DNA of 64,000 nt from Stachybotrys elegans (lineage: Eukaryota; Ascomycota; Sordariomycetes; Hypocreales; Stachybotryaceae), in NCBI GenBank assembly GCA_020746835.1, contig JAGPNK010000010.1, positions 434,001 through 498,000 on the forward strand. The letters run 5' to 3'. The translations under genes were made by a program, and so were the position numbers. The stretch's first letter is position 1, and each line of letters opens with the position of its first letter. Of the stretch, positions 41,054-53,174 are shown in pieces. The notes beneath the pieces were generated by a model. That model ran no database searches. It worked only from the letters and a program-made list of their open reading frames with translations, and was not told the origin of the DNA.

Positions 41054-42562
41054 GGGCGCAACAGCTCACAGACCCAGGGCGCTCTCTTTGTTTGCTGCTC
41101 CAATGCCGCGCAGTGATCCCGAAGGTCGGTGCATACATAGCCGATATGTAGGTCCGATGCGAGGTCCGCTCCATCGTCATACCCGCTTCTTCCTCGCCGG
41201 CGTCTTGTCTTGTCTTTTAATCTTCCACCCTGGTTGACCCCCTCACCACCTCCACACTCCTGCCCCTCCATTGGCCTCAGCCTACTACAGATGGTTTCAT
41301 TTTCCCGGTGCGCAGAGCTAGCAGAACTAGCAGTACATGAATCGCGGCGACAAGACTCCCCGAATGAAGGCGGCCCCGTGTCTCAAGCATGCGTGCCTTT
41401 GAATAATCAATCCAATGACGTTCGTTTCCTTTGCTGGTGCGTGATCCCGATGGTGGGGTAATCGAAACAACCCCTCCATGCCCGCCCGCATACATGCATC
41501 GGTGCGGCGGCCGGTTGAGAGGCAATTATGACCGGGTTTGCTTGCATGTCGATTATTGGATTTGGTGGGGAAAGCGGCAGCAGATAAACGTTAGCACAGT
41601 GCCTGCTGGTTCGAGGGCCACGTTGCCGCCGATACGGCAGGAGCGGATTGCCATCACGGTGCGCACAATTGGTCGCCTCCATCAAGAACAGAAGGAACAA
41701 TCGCTAGCTCCCTGAGGGTGGGGGTTTCCGCATGTACGCCTGCCATCTGGCTCCGTGTAACCACCACGAGCGCCTGAATGGAGACAATCTACCTGTGTTA
41801 ACCACCGGCAGCCGCACCATCCATCGTACGACCAAGAAGACAACATGCCATACCCTCTGTACCACGTCTGGGGTAAAATATGCATCCTGGGGTCCCGGAT
41901 AAGCGTATCGGCAATATCGTCTCTCCTCCTCCTGGATCTGGGGTAAACCTTGACCACCGAGGCGACTTCAAAGGCGGCTTGGCGCGCTGTGGATATTTCT
42001 TTAACCGGGCCGACCATAGCCATCTGGTGGATGACCACCACCACCATGCGCCTCCTACTGTCCGCCGCCCCGTCGCTCAACAGCCGTGTCAAGCATCCGA
42101 GGCTGGTGCGCCGCTGCCCCCCTCTGGTCTGTGGGGTAATGAATGGGTATGGCTTATGACGACGCCGCCTCGTGCTCGCCAATCAATCGCCCTCTCATTG
42201 ATGAATGCGCTCGTCTTCTCGACTGTGGCGGGCCGTCCGTTGGTTCGCCCGCGCGTGCACCACCATGAACCGGGCAAAGGGCTAAGGATCAATCTTCCGC
42301 TCCACATGCTACTGAATTGCCTCTCTCGTACTCCGTCCTTTGTTGCCGATGCTGCTGCCGTTGCCAGTCCGGTCGGCTTAGCCCTTGTTTTCTTAAATAG
42401 GCCTGCCTCGCTCCCATGACTCCTATCCAAGTTCTCTCCAACCGCATGCTCCCCTCCAACAGATCTCTTCCTAACTAATACGATATACCACTGTTCTACC
42501 CTCCCTTTGCTGCACCGAAATAATACAAGCAAGATCCCCTTGCTCATCTCGTTCCTCTCACA
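41054..42562. other. Divergent intergenic region between two aromatic-catabolism genes
   Basis: 1.5 kb separating the start of carboxymuconate cyclase (minus) from the start of the ring-cleavage dioxygenase (plus). It could hold shared control sites. I see no clear binuclear-cluster palindrome that I would defend. No coding ORF is supported. Confidence 0.5.
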
Positions 42563-43578
42563 ATGGCTCCCAACGGCGTCAATGGCTCCTCGGGGTCTCA
42601 TCGCTTCGACCCCGACTTCACCAGACTCGTCGTGGAGAACATGGGCCCCAATGTTGCGCCTCGAACCCGGCAGCTCCTTGGCGGCCTGATTCGCCATATC
42701 CACGACTTTGCTCGTGAGGTTGAGCTGACCAACGACGAGTGGATGGCTGGCGTACATTTCATCAACTCCATCGGCCAGTGCTCGACCAGCATTCGCAACG
42801 AGGCTCACCGTGTCTCTGATATTCTCGGCCTGGAATCGTAAGTGAAATCCTCGGTCTCGTTTTTTGTCCTTGATTAAGCTAACATTTCACCTAGCCTCGT
42901 GGACGAGATTGCCCATAAGCTCGTCGTCGAGGGCGACGTCGAGCCCACCTCCTCCTCCATCCTCGGCCCCTTCTGGTCCCCCAACGCCCCCTTCCGCGAC
43001 CTCGGCAGCTCCATCATCCAGGACCCCAACCCCAAGGGCCGCGTCGCCCTCATGCATGGCACCATCACCGACCTCCTCACCGGCAAGCCCATCCCCGGCG
43101 CCGTCTTCGACATCTGGCAGGCCAGCGCCAACGGCAAATACGACTTCCAGGACCCGGAGAACCAGACCCCCAACAACCTGCGCGGCAAGTTCAGGGCCGA
43201 CGAGAACGGAAAGTACTGGTTCTACTGCTACCATCCCACTGCCTACTCTCTGCCCACCGACGGTCCCGCCTACAAGCTTCTGCAACTCATGGAGAGACAT
43301 CCCATGCGACCTGCTCACATCCACATCATGGTAAGTCAAATAAGCATCTCTCATACCCAAGCATGTGCTAACCCTCCCAGGTCACGCATCCCGACTACCG
43401 CGGCTGCACCACCCAGCTCTACCCCAAGGACGACCCTTGGCTGGCCACCGACACCGTCTTCGCCGTCAAGAATGACCTCGTTGTCGACTTCAAGCCCAAG
43501 GAGGGCGACCCCAAGGCCACCCTCGATCTTGAGTACAATGTCATTCTTCCTCCCAAGGACTACAAGGGGAAGCTGTAG
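42563..43578 (+). CDS. Intradiol ring-cleavage dioxygenase (catechol/hydroxyquinol 1,2-dioxygenase)
   Basis: Fe(III) enzyme that opens catechol-type rings between the two hydroxyls. 302 residues, exons 42563-42837, 42895-43330 and 43381-43578. The N-terminal helical Dioxygenase_N domain ([17 protein letters not shown]) is followed by the catalytic beta barrel: [66 protein letters not shown] and RPAHIHIMV. Tyr residues in the first and second blocks and the two His of AHIH fit the 2-Tyr/2-His iron site. The GPFWSP and PTDGP blocks resemble hydroxyquinol 1,2-dioxygenases, though substrate choice cannot be fixed by eye. The neighbouring muconate cyclase gene supports an aromatic pathway. Confidence 0.93.
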
Positions 43579-44703
43579 ATGGACGGTGGATGTCATGACC
43601 AAAAGACCAACGGCTGGTAGCGATTGTGAGGCGTTTTATTATGGCATTTGTTCTGTATCACCTGCATAACGATTGACCCTGTCCATGCGACGGGCACTTG
43701 ATGACTTTGAGAAAATATTGGATGTAACTTGTGCACGTAGTGGCAGTCTGTCGCAGCTGCACACGATATTAAATATCTGCGGTTGGCATCTTCAGCTGAG
43801 TTCGGATCATTAAATAGTTCAGGGAATCCTCTGGTTGCTACGCAAGAATCCACCTAGTAATCCATAGCAACAAGCCAAGATCCTGGTACGGAAAAGTCAG
43901 TCTTGTTTATGAAACGATGTGCAGTTGATTTTATCCCCCAAAACCTGTATGCACCCATGGCATATAATTGTGTCTCATATGAACCTTCGATCAGCTGAAG
44001 TGTCGTATTGTTTTTGTAGGTAGAGCGGAACCAAGGCACCCTAGCTGTACATACGAGCTGAATCTGCGCTTTGTTATGCGAATGATGGACGCATGACAAT
44101 TGGTTGCTTTTTCGACGCGGTCTCGTAGCAACAACTCTATCTTATAACGGTCAATAAACAAGACAAGAAGAACAAAAAATATTTCCGACGCGGCACAAAG
44201 CAATTACTATTATTACCATCGGCAAGCGGTCCAAATGAAGATCAGGTCGGCAATCTCGGAAATGTGCTGGGCTCCTACGGAGTACAGGGTGAGCGTCAGC
44301 TTGCGTCATGATAAGATAGGTTGTGTTGTCTGGGCAACGCGCCCCTCCCCATAAACAAGCCACTCCACTGCTTCTTGCATTCCATCTTCAGCTCAACACC
44401 ATCTCCAGAGCCAGAGCCCGAGCTTCTTGGACGGCGTCTTTGCAAGCGGTCCCTCGTCGCGCCTGGACTTTCGACTTTATGCGTTTCATTCCATAGGAAG
44501 CATCTTCTCCTTTCTCTTCTTTCGATTCATTTGCTTGTTGCATCTTCACCTTGCAGCCTCTTTACGCACACTGCTTCTGCAGTCGGTTTGATGTGCTCGC
44601 ACCTGCTTTCGCTGCCCGTGGTGTAGTGCTGCCAATTGTATCCCTCGTGGCACGCTCACCAGAGACACATTCCACATCGTTGAACTCCCTCCCTCAGCCC
44701 AAC
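43579..44703. other. Intergenic region upstream of GBD/FH3 gene
   Basis: 1.1 kb with the 3' end of the dioxygenase gene and a long, CT-rich leader before the next start. An in-frame open extension begins at about 44551, but the ATG at 44704 has the better context and begins protein-like sequence. Confidence 0.5.
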
Positions 44704-47015
44704 ATGGTCATCGGAGACCTCTCCAAAAACCACCCGGTGGCTCTTGGTGAGCTCCAGCAAAACTATCAGGAGCTTGCTCCCCGGCTGTCCCGACCATCCC
44801 GCGACGACTTCAAGCACGATCCGAGGGCTCGATCGGCCTCTCCCACCAAGAACACCTTCCTCAAGCACATCGGTAGTAGGGATACATTCCGACAGGCCAA
44901 ATCACGCGATCCCTCGCCAGAAAAGGCCCATAAGGCCAAATCCAGCACCAACCTAGCTGGCCTGCTTTCCCGGCCAAAGTCGCTCAAGAACCTCAATTCG
45001 ACTGCCGAAGAACAGGGCCGCTCACCCAAGGACAAGGAAAACAGAACCCCCGATGATTCTCTCTCTGCTGGCCCACCGCCCCCAATCTATGCCCAATTCA
45101 CAAGCGATGCCTCTGTTCGCCAGCCACGAGACAACAGGGTGAGTGCGGATGCGGGAAGACATGTTAGCGACCCCGACCCGTACTCCAAGGCTCGCCCCGT
45201 GGCCAAGGAGAGGCCCAAGTCCTTCCAAGTTGCTCCTCGATCGTACAACCCCGACAACAAGCCTGTCACTTCTCCCGGGCCTGCACCATACAATGCGGCG
45301 GAGCAGGCAACGGTCAGCGGAGCGACCAAGACTCGCCGCAATAGAGTAATGGATGCCTTGAACCAGTTTGGCCACGCCAGATCCAAGTCTGTCGCCTCGA
45401 GCCCTGTGGCCGATGCTGGAGACCAATCCCTCAACCCTCAAGACATTGACAGGCATCTCGAAGCCATGCTGGATCGCCGAAACATTCCCGAAAACCAGAG
45501 ATACAAGATGCGTAACCTCAACGCTACTATCAAGATGGAGTTTATCCGTCAAGACTGGGCCGAGATGCAGGCAGCCAAGGCTGAACGCCCCAACACCAAC
45601 GACAGCTACAAGAGCAACGACGCCAACAATGCTATTGCCGGCGGTTCTGACAACGAGGAGGAGAAGCCTCGACGCACCCGAGGCAAAAGCTTCACCTTCT
45701 CTCGGGGCAAGAAGGATTCCAGCTCTCCCACCAAGAAGCAGAAGGGCGATGGAACTCTGGGCCGACACTTCCGCAGCAAGTCCACGGAGAGTATCTCTAT
45801 GGAGAGGCCAGGCTCATCGGGCTCATCACCCAGCTCCAGCCTGCTGTCCAAGATCAAGCTTCAGCAAGGCCCTGCTGACTATGTGGCCTATCTGAGAAAG
45901 GTGCAGAAGCCGGAACTTGTCGAGGTCGGCAAGCTCCACAAGCTTCGTCTGCTGCTGCGCAACGAGACAGTGGCATGGATTGAGGAATTCATACAGCAGG
46001 GAGGCATGAAGGAGATTGTCGGTCTTCTTACCCGCATCATGGAAGTCGAATGGAGGTAAGGATTTCTACGACTTGTCCAACAGACAGCCGCTGACAAATT
46101 TCAAGGGAGGAGCATGAGGATGCCCTTTTGCACGAAAACCTCTTGTGCCTCAAGGCACTGTCCACGACCGCTCGTGCGATGCAGTACCTGGACTCCATCC
46201 AGACGGATCTCTTCCCCAAGCTCCTGCACATGCTATTCGATCCTGAAAGAAAGGGGCCTAGCGAGTTCACCACACGCAACATCATCACCTCGGTCTTGTT
46301 CACCTACATTGAGTCCGCACCCCTAGCGGATCGGCCGAGCCGCGCACAGAGTGTGCTGGGCCATCTCCGAGACCCTGAGCTTCAGGAGAATGAGCGCCCC
46401 GTCCCCTTTGTCTTGGAAATGAGACAGGACCGGCCGTACCGAGTCTGGTGCAAGGAAGTTGTGAGCGTGACCAAGGAGGTATTTTGGATTTTCCTCCACA
46501 ACCTCAACGTCGTGGCTCTGGAGAAGAGGCTCGACAGCAACAACGCCAACGACAGTTACCTGGTGAGACACTTCCCCCAAGAACGACCACCGGTCCCGGC
46601 TGCACCCTATGTCGGCGGTGTCGAGTGGGACGCCACAAACTACCTGGCATCTCACCTCGACCTGATGAATGCCATCCTGGCCTGCACAGGAACACGCCAA
46701 GAGCGCAACGCCCTGCGTGCCGAGTTTCGCATCTCGGGCTGGGAGAGGTGCCTGGGGGGCAGCCTTCGCCTGTGCAAGGAGAAATTCTATGGTAGCGTTC
46801 ACGACGGCTTACGCACATGGGTCGCTGCAGCGTCGGAGGATGGATGGGATGTTCGGGATGTGCGATATGGGCCTCCACCGGAGTCGCGAGGCTCGCCCAA
46901 GAAGGTGGGCGGAGGCCAGAAGAAGAAGGTCGAGGACGCTCCCAAGATTGAAATGCCGAAGCTTGAACTTGGATTGGATAAAGCTCACGAGGCAAGGGAT
47001 GCTTGGCTCTCGTAG
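44704..47015 (+). CDS. Formin-like GBD/FH3 domain protein lacking FH1 and FH2
   Basis: 753 residues, exons 44704-46055 and 46106-47015. The first about 250 residues are disordered and Ser/Pro/Lys-rich (RSASPTKNTF, RQAKSRDPSPEK). From about residue 250 it matches the Diaphanous GTPase-binding domain (IDRHLEAMLDRRNIPENQRYKM, the segment LNATIKMEFIRQDW) and FH3/armadillo region (YVAYLRKVQKPELVEVGKL, WIEEFIQQGGMKEIVGLL, NLLCLKALSTTARAMQYL, WIFLHNLNVV). It ends without the Pro-rich FH1 or actin-nucleating FH2 domains, and the next 400 bases hold none. By family the GBD binds Rho GTPases. This protein would then be a Rho-binding adaptor or formin regulator rather than a nucleator. Confidence 0.88.
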
Positions 47016-47416
47016 GGTCTGGTGGGACTTGGCCCGCCATTACATCGCAACCAGCCCGGGACTGACTACCTCGGGCTTGGATGCAGTTTCCTTACGCGTT
47101 TGGGTTTACGGCGCAATATGGTGCGGCTGTCATGTTATGAGGGATGGTAATGAATTGATGACAATGTGCAACTCTGGGCGATCTGCGCCATTTCTTGATT
47201 CACAGCTCGCGTGACCTCTTAGACGTTGATTTTCCCAGACTGGATAAATCAACGACCAAGTTCTGTCCAATCCTCATTTCCGGGCCTTGCTGTTTCCATG
47301 AAAGCGGGTATCTTCGGATCCTGCATGAGGTGAGAGGGAGAGCCTATCGCCATGGCTGGAACCGAACCGAACCCGATGGCCCAGACTGACTTAAGCGACT
47401 GGGCAGGGACTGGCCG
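47016..47416. other. Convergent intergenic region
   Basis: 401 bases between the 3' ends of two convergent genes. No ORF or repeat of note. Confidence 0.5.
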
Positions 47417-48171
47417 TTAGAGGTTGCCTCGATGCAGCTTGAAGGCCTCGTTGACCGTCATCCCGGCCAGGACAGAGGCCTTGACCTTGTCATCGGCCGC
47501 AGTGAGCTTGGGGAGGAGCTCTAGCACCTTGGCCAACTTGTCCCGAGGAATGATGACCACCCCATTGGCCGGATCACAAAAGGCGATATCTCCTGGGGTG
47601 ACCATGACACCATCGACGTCGATAGGAACCTGGGTCGCCCACGGCGTGCTGCCGCCGCCTACGCCTACAGTGGAGACCCCGGATGCCCAGATCTGCAGCA
47701 TTCGCAAGCCCAAGCTTTAGTTGTTGGTTGGTCTGTGCTGATATCAGTACTTACCGGCAGACCTGTGTCCCTCAACTCGGCAATGTCTCTGATGCGACCG
47801 GCAGCAACGATACCCTTGACCTGCAGCATCTTCATGCGGAGAGCCATGATGCCGCCGCAGACGGCATTCTTCTGGCCGGGCGGCTGCTTGAGGAGCACCA
47901 CGGTGCCTGGCTCGCAAACATCAGCCCAGTGAGTACCCGGGGCAATGTTGGGTTCCGGCTCGCTGAGGGGCTGCCCCTTTGGCGCAAACAGGACGGTGGA
48001 CACTGGCGCAATGACAATGCTACCAGAAGGAGATGCACCGGAGAGGCCGTAGGGGCTCAGGTCGGCGAGAAAGCCGGCGCTGGGGACGCCGACCTTGAGC
48101 AAGGCGTCGGAAACGTCACATGCGGTATAGCGACCAAGGCGCTCAACGGCGTCCTCTGTCAGGGACGACAT
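47417..48171 (-). CDS. RraA-family / HMG-aldolase-like protein
   Basis: 230 residues, exons 48171-47755 and 47692-47417. It matches the RraA/4-hydroxy-4-methyl-2-oxoglutarate aldolase fold: TACDVSDAL near the N-terminus, HWADVCEPGTVVLL, the signature GGIMALRMKMLQVKGIVAAG followed by GRIRDIAELRDTGLP (the R-D pair that binds the metal and pyruvate enolate), IDVDGVMVTPGDIAFCD and DPANGVVIIPRDK. Members cleave HMG or oxaloacetate, so they can finish protocatechuate or gallate meta-cleavage pathways; others are RNase E regulators in bacteria. A fungal enzyme role is likely. It lies 4 kb from the intradiol dioxygenase, so a metabolic link is possible but not shown. Confidence 0.88.
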
Positions 48172-51100
48172 GGCTGTCCCTCGCGTCAGCAAGCGGTAGT
48201 TTTGACGTCAGAAGAGGCGAGAAGAGGGAAGAAGAACAGGCTCACAGCCCGGTGCTGCTGGGGTTAATAAGTCGGTGAGCAGGGAAGTGTGGACGAAGGG
48301 GCTCAAGGGCTCAAGGGTCCTCAACGGTGGTCCACGCGGCTGGGACGAGCTGGCCACTGGGAGCAGGTTTGGAGACTCGACCTTGCCTTGTTGCGAATCA
48401 GGTGCAGATGCGGTGCAGATGTATGTATGTACGCTGCACTATGCAGCGCTGTGAAATGCCGGGGGTTCGATGTTGGGAGGTCGGGGTCCAGGCCTTATGT
48501 CAAGGTGATGGCCAAGGAAAGTTTAGGGCGTCGGGAGCAGACCAATCGCGCGACGTTTGGCTACTACCTTTGACTTGTAGACGATGAGACCAGCCGTAGT
48601 GCAGATAGCGCCAGCATTGGCATGCACGGAGGAAGCGAGGCGGAATTTTCTAATTCTCCACCGTGCAGAATCCTCCTGTCAAAGATCAAACAAGCTCATA
48701 TCTATTGACGTGGTTGCTTGTGGTTTTGTGATGCACCTGCCAGGATGTCAAGAGCAGGTAGCGAATCAAGCTGGTCAACGCCTCGGAACCACTCCTTGCT
48801 GCCAATGCGTCGAAACCGTTTATCGGGAGCTGGCAGAGGCGGTCGGGAATACTTGATGGGTGCTTATACTGATCCTGGACAGGCACCCAAGTGAGGCTAG
48901 GGCCGGCCCTATCAGACTCGATGCCAAGAGGTGTGATCCGGCAAATCACAATGGGGCCCTCCGAGTCTAGATAGCGAGCTCAATGTCGGGTACATGGTGA
49001 GTCCACGCAAGCTGAGGACCAGCCGCATGTGCAATGACGGGTGCATGACGCCGTGGTGGCGTCCAGCTCTCATGCTTAACTCAGGCGGCCCGCCTCCAGC
49101 CGGCCTTCTAGTTTGTGCGCCTTGCTAGTTCTAGAATGTAGAATATCGCAGTGACCTGATGATAGCCGGACCAGCGGGGAGGGTACTGTCCTCTGGGTAG
49201 GTGAATGCCGACTTGCATGTGGAAAGTGGAAACAGCTCCGCATCAACCGGCAAAGGCTTTGCTCGACGCTGTAGTCGGCGGCCGTCGCTGGATCTTCGAG
49301 CCGGCTGGGCAGAGGACCGACTCTTCGACAGCCATGTATTGCTTTCCCGTGGTACGTTACAATTCCATTCTTCCGTCGAAACGCCAAGCAGATGGAGTCT
49401 ATGCACACGGCATCCAACGGCTGCAGGTCGGCAACCTGTGGGCGGCGGCAGGACTACGTAGTATGTACGTTGTCACCCCCGCCCAAGGATGTTGGCTGTA
49501 GGTGTGATTGCACCAAAGGGGGAAGACACCCAGCCCCAGGCATGCATATTCGTGCGGACTAACATGCCTCGTCTTGGACTGCTTCCGTCGTTGCTGTCCA
49601 CGCGCAGGTAGAGAGTGGTGGGCGACTGTACCGGGTGGCTTCGAGCCAGCCAGCATTAGTAGCCCTTGTCCGGTGAGCTGGAAGATGTATCCTATGCATG
49701 GTGGTGGAGTGGGAGAGGGAGCGGTCGCAAAGCACCGGGGTTAGTTGAGAGCAAGCTCGGAAAAGCGTGGAGCTAGCGGACTTGATGGATGGGCGACGGA
49801 GAGAGATGCCAGACTGTATGCCCTTCTAGAGGCCTCGCAGCGTCGTCCACGATGGCGGCTCCAGTGGACTGGTCGATCAGTCAGTCACAGGCTCCAGCCC
49901 ACCCGCCCCCAGCGCCTGGGCGGCATGTGGAGGCCAGTACGGGAGGTTCAGGAAGTCGGTCGGGACTCGAGTGCAGGGGACTTGCTGCCATGTATGCGAC
50001 CCGATGGAGTACCCGAAAATACAGACACAGAATCCACCCTGCGGAATTGGCTGTGGCGTTTCTATGGCTGTGTCTTGCAGCCTTCCTCTTTGTCATCCAG
50101 AAGGCTGACTATCACGAGGTTTGTTGGAACGCACGAAGGTTGTGAGGGTGTTGGAAGGGTAGGTCACATGACCTCTGGTGCTCGCGAAGGCTGCTAATAC
50201 AGCCGTGGGCGCGCCACAACAAAGCCCGCTTGTGTGGAACCCTTGAAACAGCTTTCCTTCTGGAAATCTGTCTCTGTATTTCTGGGTACTCGTCTCTATT
50301 GGCTACCCATGCCCCAAGTCCCAAAGCCTGTAGCTTGCAGCGAGGTCTCCATGGGTTTGCCGAGATGGGTTGTTGCCAGGGCATGGAGGACGGCTCGGGG
50401 ATCTCGAGATGGCTGTGGGCAAGGATAAAGCTGAAGCACCTACAGGTAGGTAGTAGGAGTGCGAGATGACCATGACCATGAGGTCTAATAAAAGCTGGGT
50501 CAGCATTGTCGTGATCTTGGGAGGCTGCTTTCCTTGTCTGTCAGCGCAGACCTGGAAGGCACGTGGCGTGGAAAATCACTGGCGACCCGCGTGAGCCTGA
50601 GGTTCCAGTCAACGATTCCATGTCCATGTCCATGTCAACGACCTGTCAACTTCAGCTAGCCATCTGATCAATGTCAGGTTTTTGAAAGCAGCAACCAATA
50701 ACACACATTGCCTGGGGGTTACGCCTCTCGCTCCCTGTCCGTCGTCGCCGTCCGACCCGCCATCCGACCCGCTGTCATCACATCCAGCCCACAGCACAGC
50801 TGCCCTATTGTCCAGCGCCCACCGAGGGGCATTTGTTTCATTTTCATCCTCTGTTGGTTCTGCTATCGCTGCACGAACTACCCTCCTCCGCCCGCGCCGC
50901 CGCCGCCGCCTTTATTGGCCTCTGCTCCCCTCAAACCAGGCCAGATCGCGCGCGGCAAAAGCAGGGTCAGGCCCACGCGGACAGACCAGCCAGGCCAGAC
51001 GACAGACAGACCGAGACGGACAAGACGATTGGAACAAGCCTCCCCTCCCCCCACTCTATATCACTCGCACCTTACAACTCACGCATCATCCATCCATCTA

Positions 51101-51447
51101 CCGGACATCACATCACCCTCGTGCTCCGTACCTATAGCCTGCCACCTTACTGCGCAGTGCGTTGCGGTAAAGCACCGCGGCTCCCACCCACCCCATCCCA
51201 TCTCCTCTTCCTCTCGCCCGTCCCGTCCCTTGCCTCTCACGTCGCTTGCAACAGAACAAGCCACCATCCACCGGGCTAACTATCTGACGACCCCACCCCA
51301 CCAAAAATCCACCCGACCTCTCAAGCTCCAATATCTTCCACCTCCGACTCTGCTGCACGCCGTCCCGGTACCTCACGGCCCATCCTTCTCTCACCCAGCC
51401 GACAACTCGGCCGCGAACTAGGGTTGCCAGATCCCTGCCGAGCGACA
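48172..51447. other. Long gene-poor region
   Basis: 3.3 kb with no gene I can support. ORFs of 60-240 codons occur but have Cys/Arg/Pro-rich, non-protein-like translations and no introns or partners. The last 750 bases are strongly CT-rich and probably form the promoter and leader of the WBP2-like gene. No tRNA B-box was found by eye. Confidence 0.5.
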
Positions 51448-52682
51448 ATGTCAATAAAGTAAGCCTTTGTCTCTCTCTGTCTTCTCTGTCGCTTGCGCTT
51501 CCGAACTCCCCCATCTCCATCCACATTTCTCCTAGCCGTCCTCTGCACCCTACATAATCTTTCTCCTCTTCTAGACGCCCTCTCCCTGGATCGCTCAACC
51601 TCATTGTTGCTTGCCCATCTTGTCCCAGTCGGGGTGTCCCCCGCTGCCCATCTTATCCGTCCAATTGCCCAAGTCCAAGCCCCTCTCTCGCGGTCGTCAA
51701 CAACTCCTTACTCCCTACTTTTCTTCTTCTGCAAACCCCCCTCCTCCTCGCTCCCCCCTCTTGGTTCTCAGTCACCTTTTCCAACGTTGCTCTCTTCCCC
51801 CTTCGTACACCCGCGGACCTGTATAGTATATGGAGCTCTGAATATGGAATTCTACCCATCATGGACAACCCCCATGACTATCTCATCAAAGCGAGCCTTC
51901 CCCCAAGACTGGTCGATCCTAACAATGGCGCTAGCTGGGTGATGCTGAACCAGGGCGGGTTCGTCAAGCTCGGCAATGAACGCATTCTGCAGAAACTCGA
52001 CTCGCGCATATCCTGCGAGCTCTCGGTCCCTCCAGAGGTCAAGCCTCGATCCTCTGCATTCTCGCGTAAGAGCGACAGAGGCACGCTATTCCTGACCAAC
52101 AAACGGGTTAGCACCGACGCCCCCGCCCCCGTTTCCATATCTGTTGGCCTGACCCGTTATTAGATTGTCTATCTACCTGCCCGACCTACACAGGAGCCCA
52201 AGTTTGAGTCCTTCAGCGCCCCGATCCTGAAATTCCAGGATTCCACCACATCTTCGTCCATGTGGTGGGGATGGGTGTGGAAGTCTGACTGTATTCCAGT
52301 CTCTGGCGGTGGCATTCCACCAGACATCCCTCGGATCGAAGTCAAGTTTACCTTCTCCGACGGCGGCATGACAGACTTCAACGAAGCCTACATCCGACTG
52401 CGCGAACGCCTCTTCCAGTATCAGGAGATGCGCAGGGAGATGGGGGCTGGGTCCGAAGTGCCGGACGAGCCCTTGCCGGCGTATGAGGCCGAACCCACCG
52501 AGACGCCGACGGCCGCCGTGAATCTGGAGGCGCCCAGCGTCAATCGCTCCGAGAGCGCCGCTAGCCGCAGAGCACCCAACGAGCCGCCGCCTGATTATGA
52601 CGAGGCCCAGGCTCAGCAGCTCAGCATACGTTTAGAGGACCACATCCGTGGAGAAGTTGATCGCGGCGAGAGGCAGGAATAA
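51448..52682 (+). CDS. WBP2-like GRAM-domain protein with PPxY motif
   Basis: Predicted 233 residues from three exons: 51448-51458 (11 nt, MSI plus two bases), 51935-52106 and 52164-52682. Splicing gives MSINWVMLNQGGFVKLGNER, the characteristic start of fungal WBP2/UPF0664 proteins. The long intron (51459-51934, 476 nt) has a GTAAGC donor and a CTAAC branch 11 bases before the CTAG acceptor. Next come the GRAM-like domain (SDRGTLFLTNKRIVYLP, FSAPILKFQDS, EVKFTFSDGGMTDF) and a C-terminal Pro-rich tail with LPAYEAEP and PPPDYDEA, a PPxY-type ligand for WW domains such as those of Rsp5. An alternative start at 51861 (MDNPHDY) is open but lies inside the intron. Confidence 0.85.
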
Positions 52683-53174
52683 GTGGCTGGCAAGGCACCT
52701 ACGTTATGACACATTTTATGCTTGGGGATGAGTTTATGGACCTGCAAACCACTGATTTTTGTTATATGATTTCTCGGTTTCGGACTGCCTGGCATGTTAT
52801 CCGGAACCTCGGTAGGCTTTTAGCGCTTGTTTTGTAAACGATTAGGCAGGATGGTGCAACGACCACGACAAGAACCCACGTCATATACTCGCATCGACCA
52901 GATGTAGTCGGGAACTTAGCATATATCTTTATCGATTGACGTCCTGCTGCCAATGCCAAACACCTGTAAAAGGGAGCTTGGGCCATGCCTAACACAGTTG
53001 TGCACGTGCCTTGTCACGTGGCCGCAATCGCCAGGCGGGACCAATCAAAATAGCGCAATTGCGGATCAAACTCGTTGCAAGACTTTTGACCGAGAGCTTC
53101 CGACCTCTGCTGATCAGGACAGTCACCGCACAACACAACCACGTCGAGCCATTGGAATCCTCCACTCCGCCAAA
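52683..53174. other. Intergenic region
   Basis: 492 bases between two plus-strand genes. A ccaatc box lies near 53040 and two CACGTG/CACGTGG-like words near 53003-53022 upstream of QCR6. These would fit control of a respiratory gene but are common words. Confidence 0.5.

Noticed and set aside
48471..48490. Possible tRNA B-box (gggttcgatg)
   Set aside because: Does not match the GGTTCGANTCC core, and no acceptor-stem pairing could be found around it.
50708..51421. 237-codon Pro/Ser-rich ORF upstream of the WBP2-like gene
   Set aside because: CT-rich leader sequence. The translation is low complexity and several overlapping frames are equally open.
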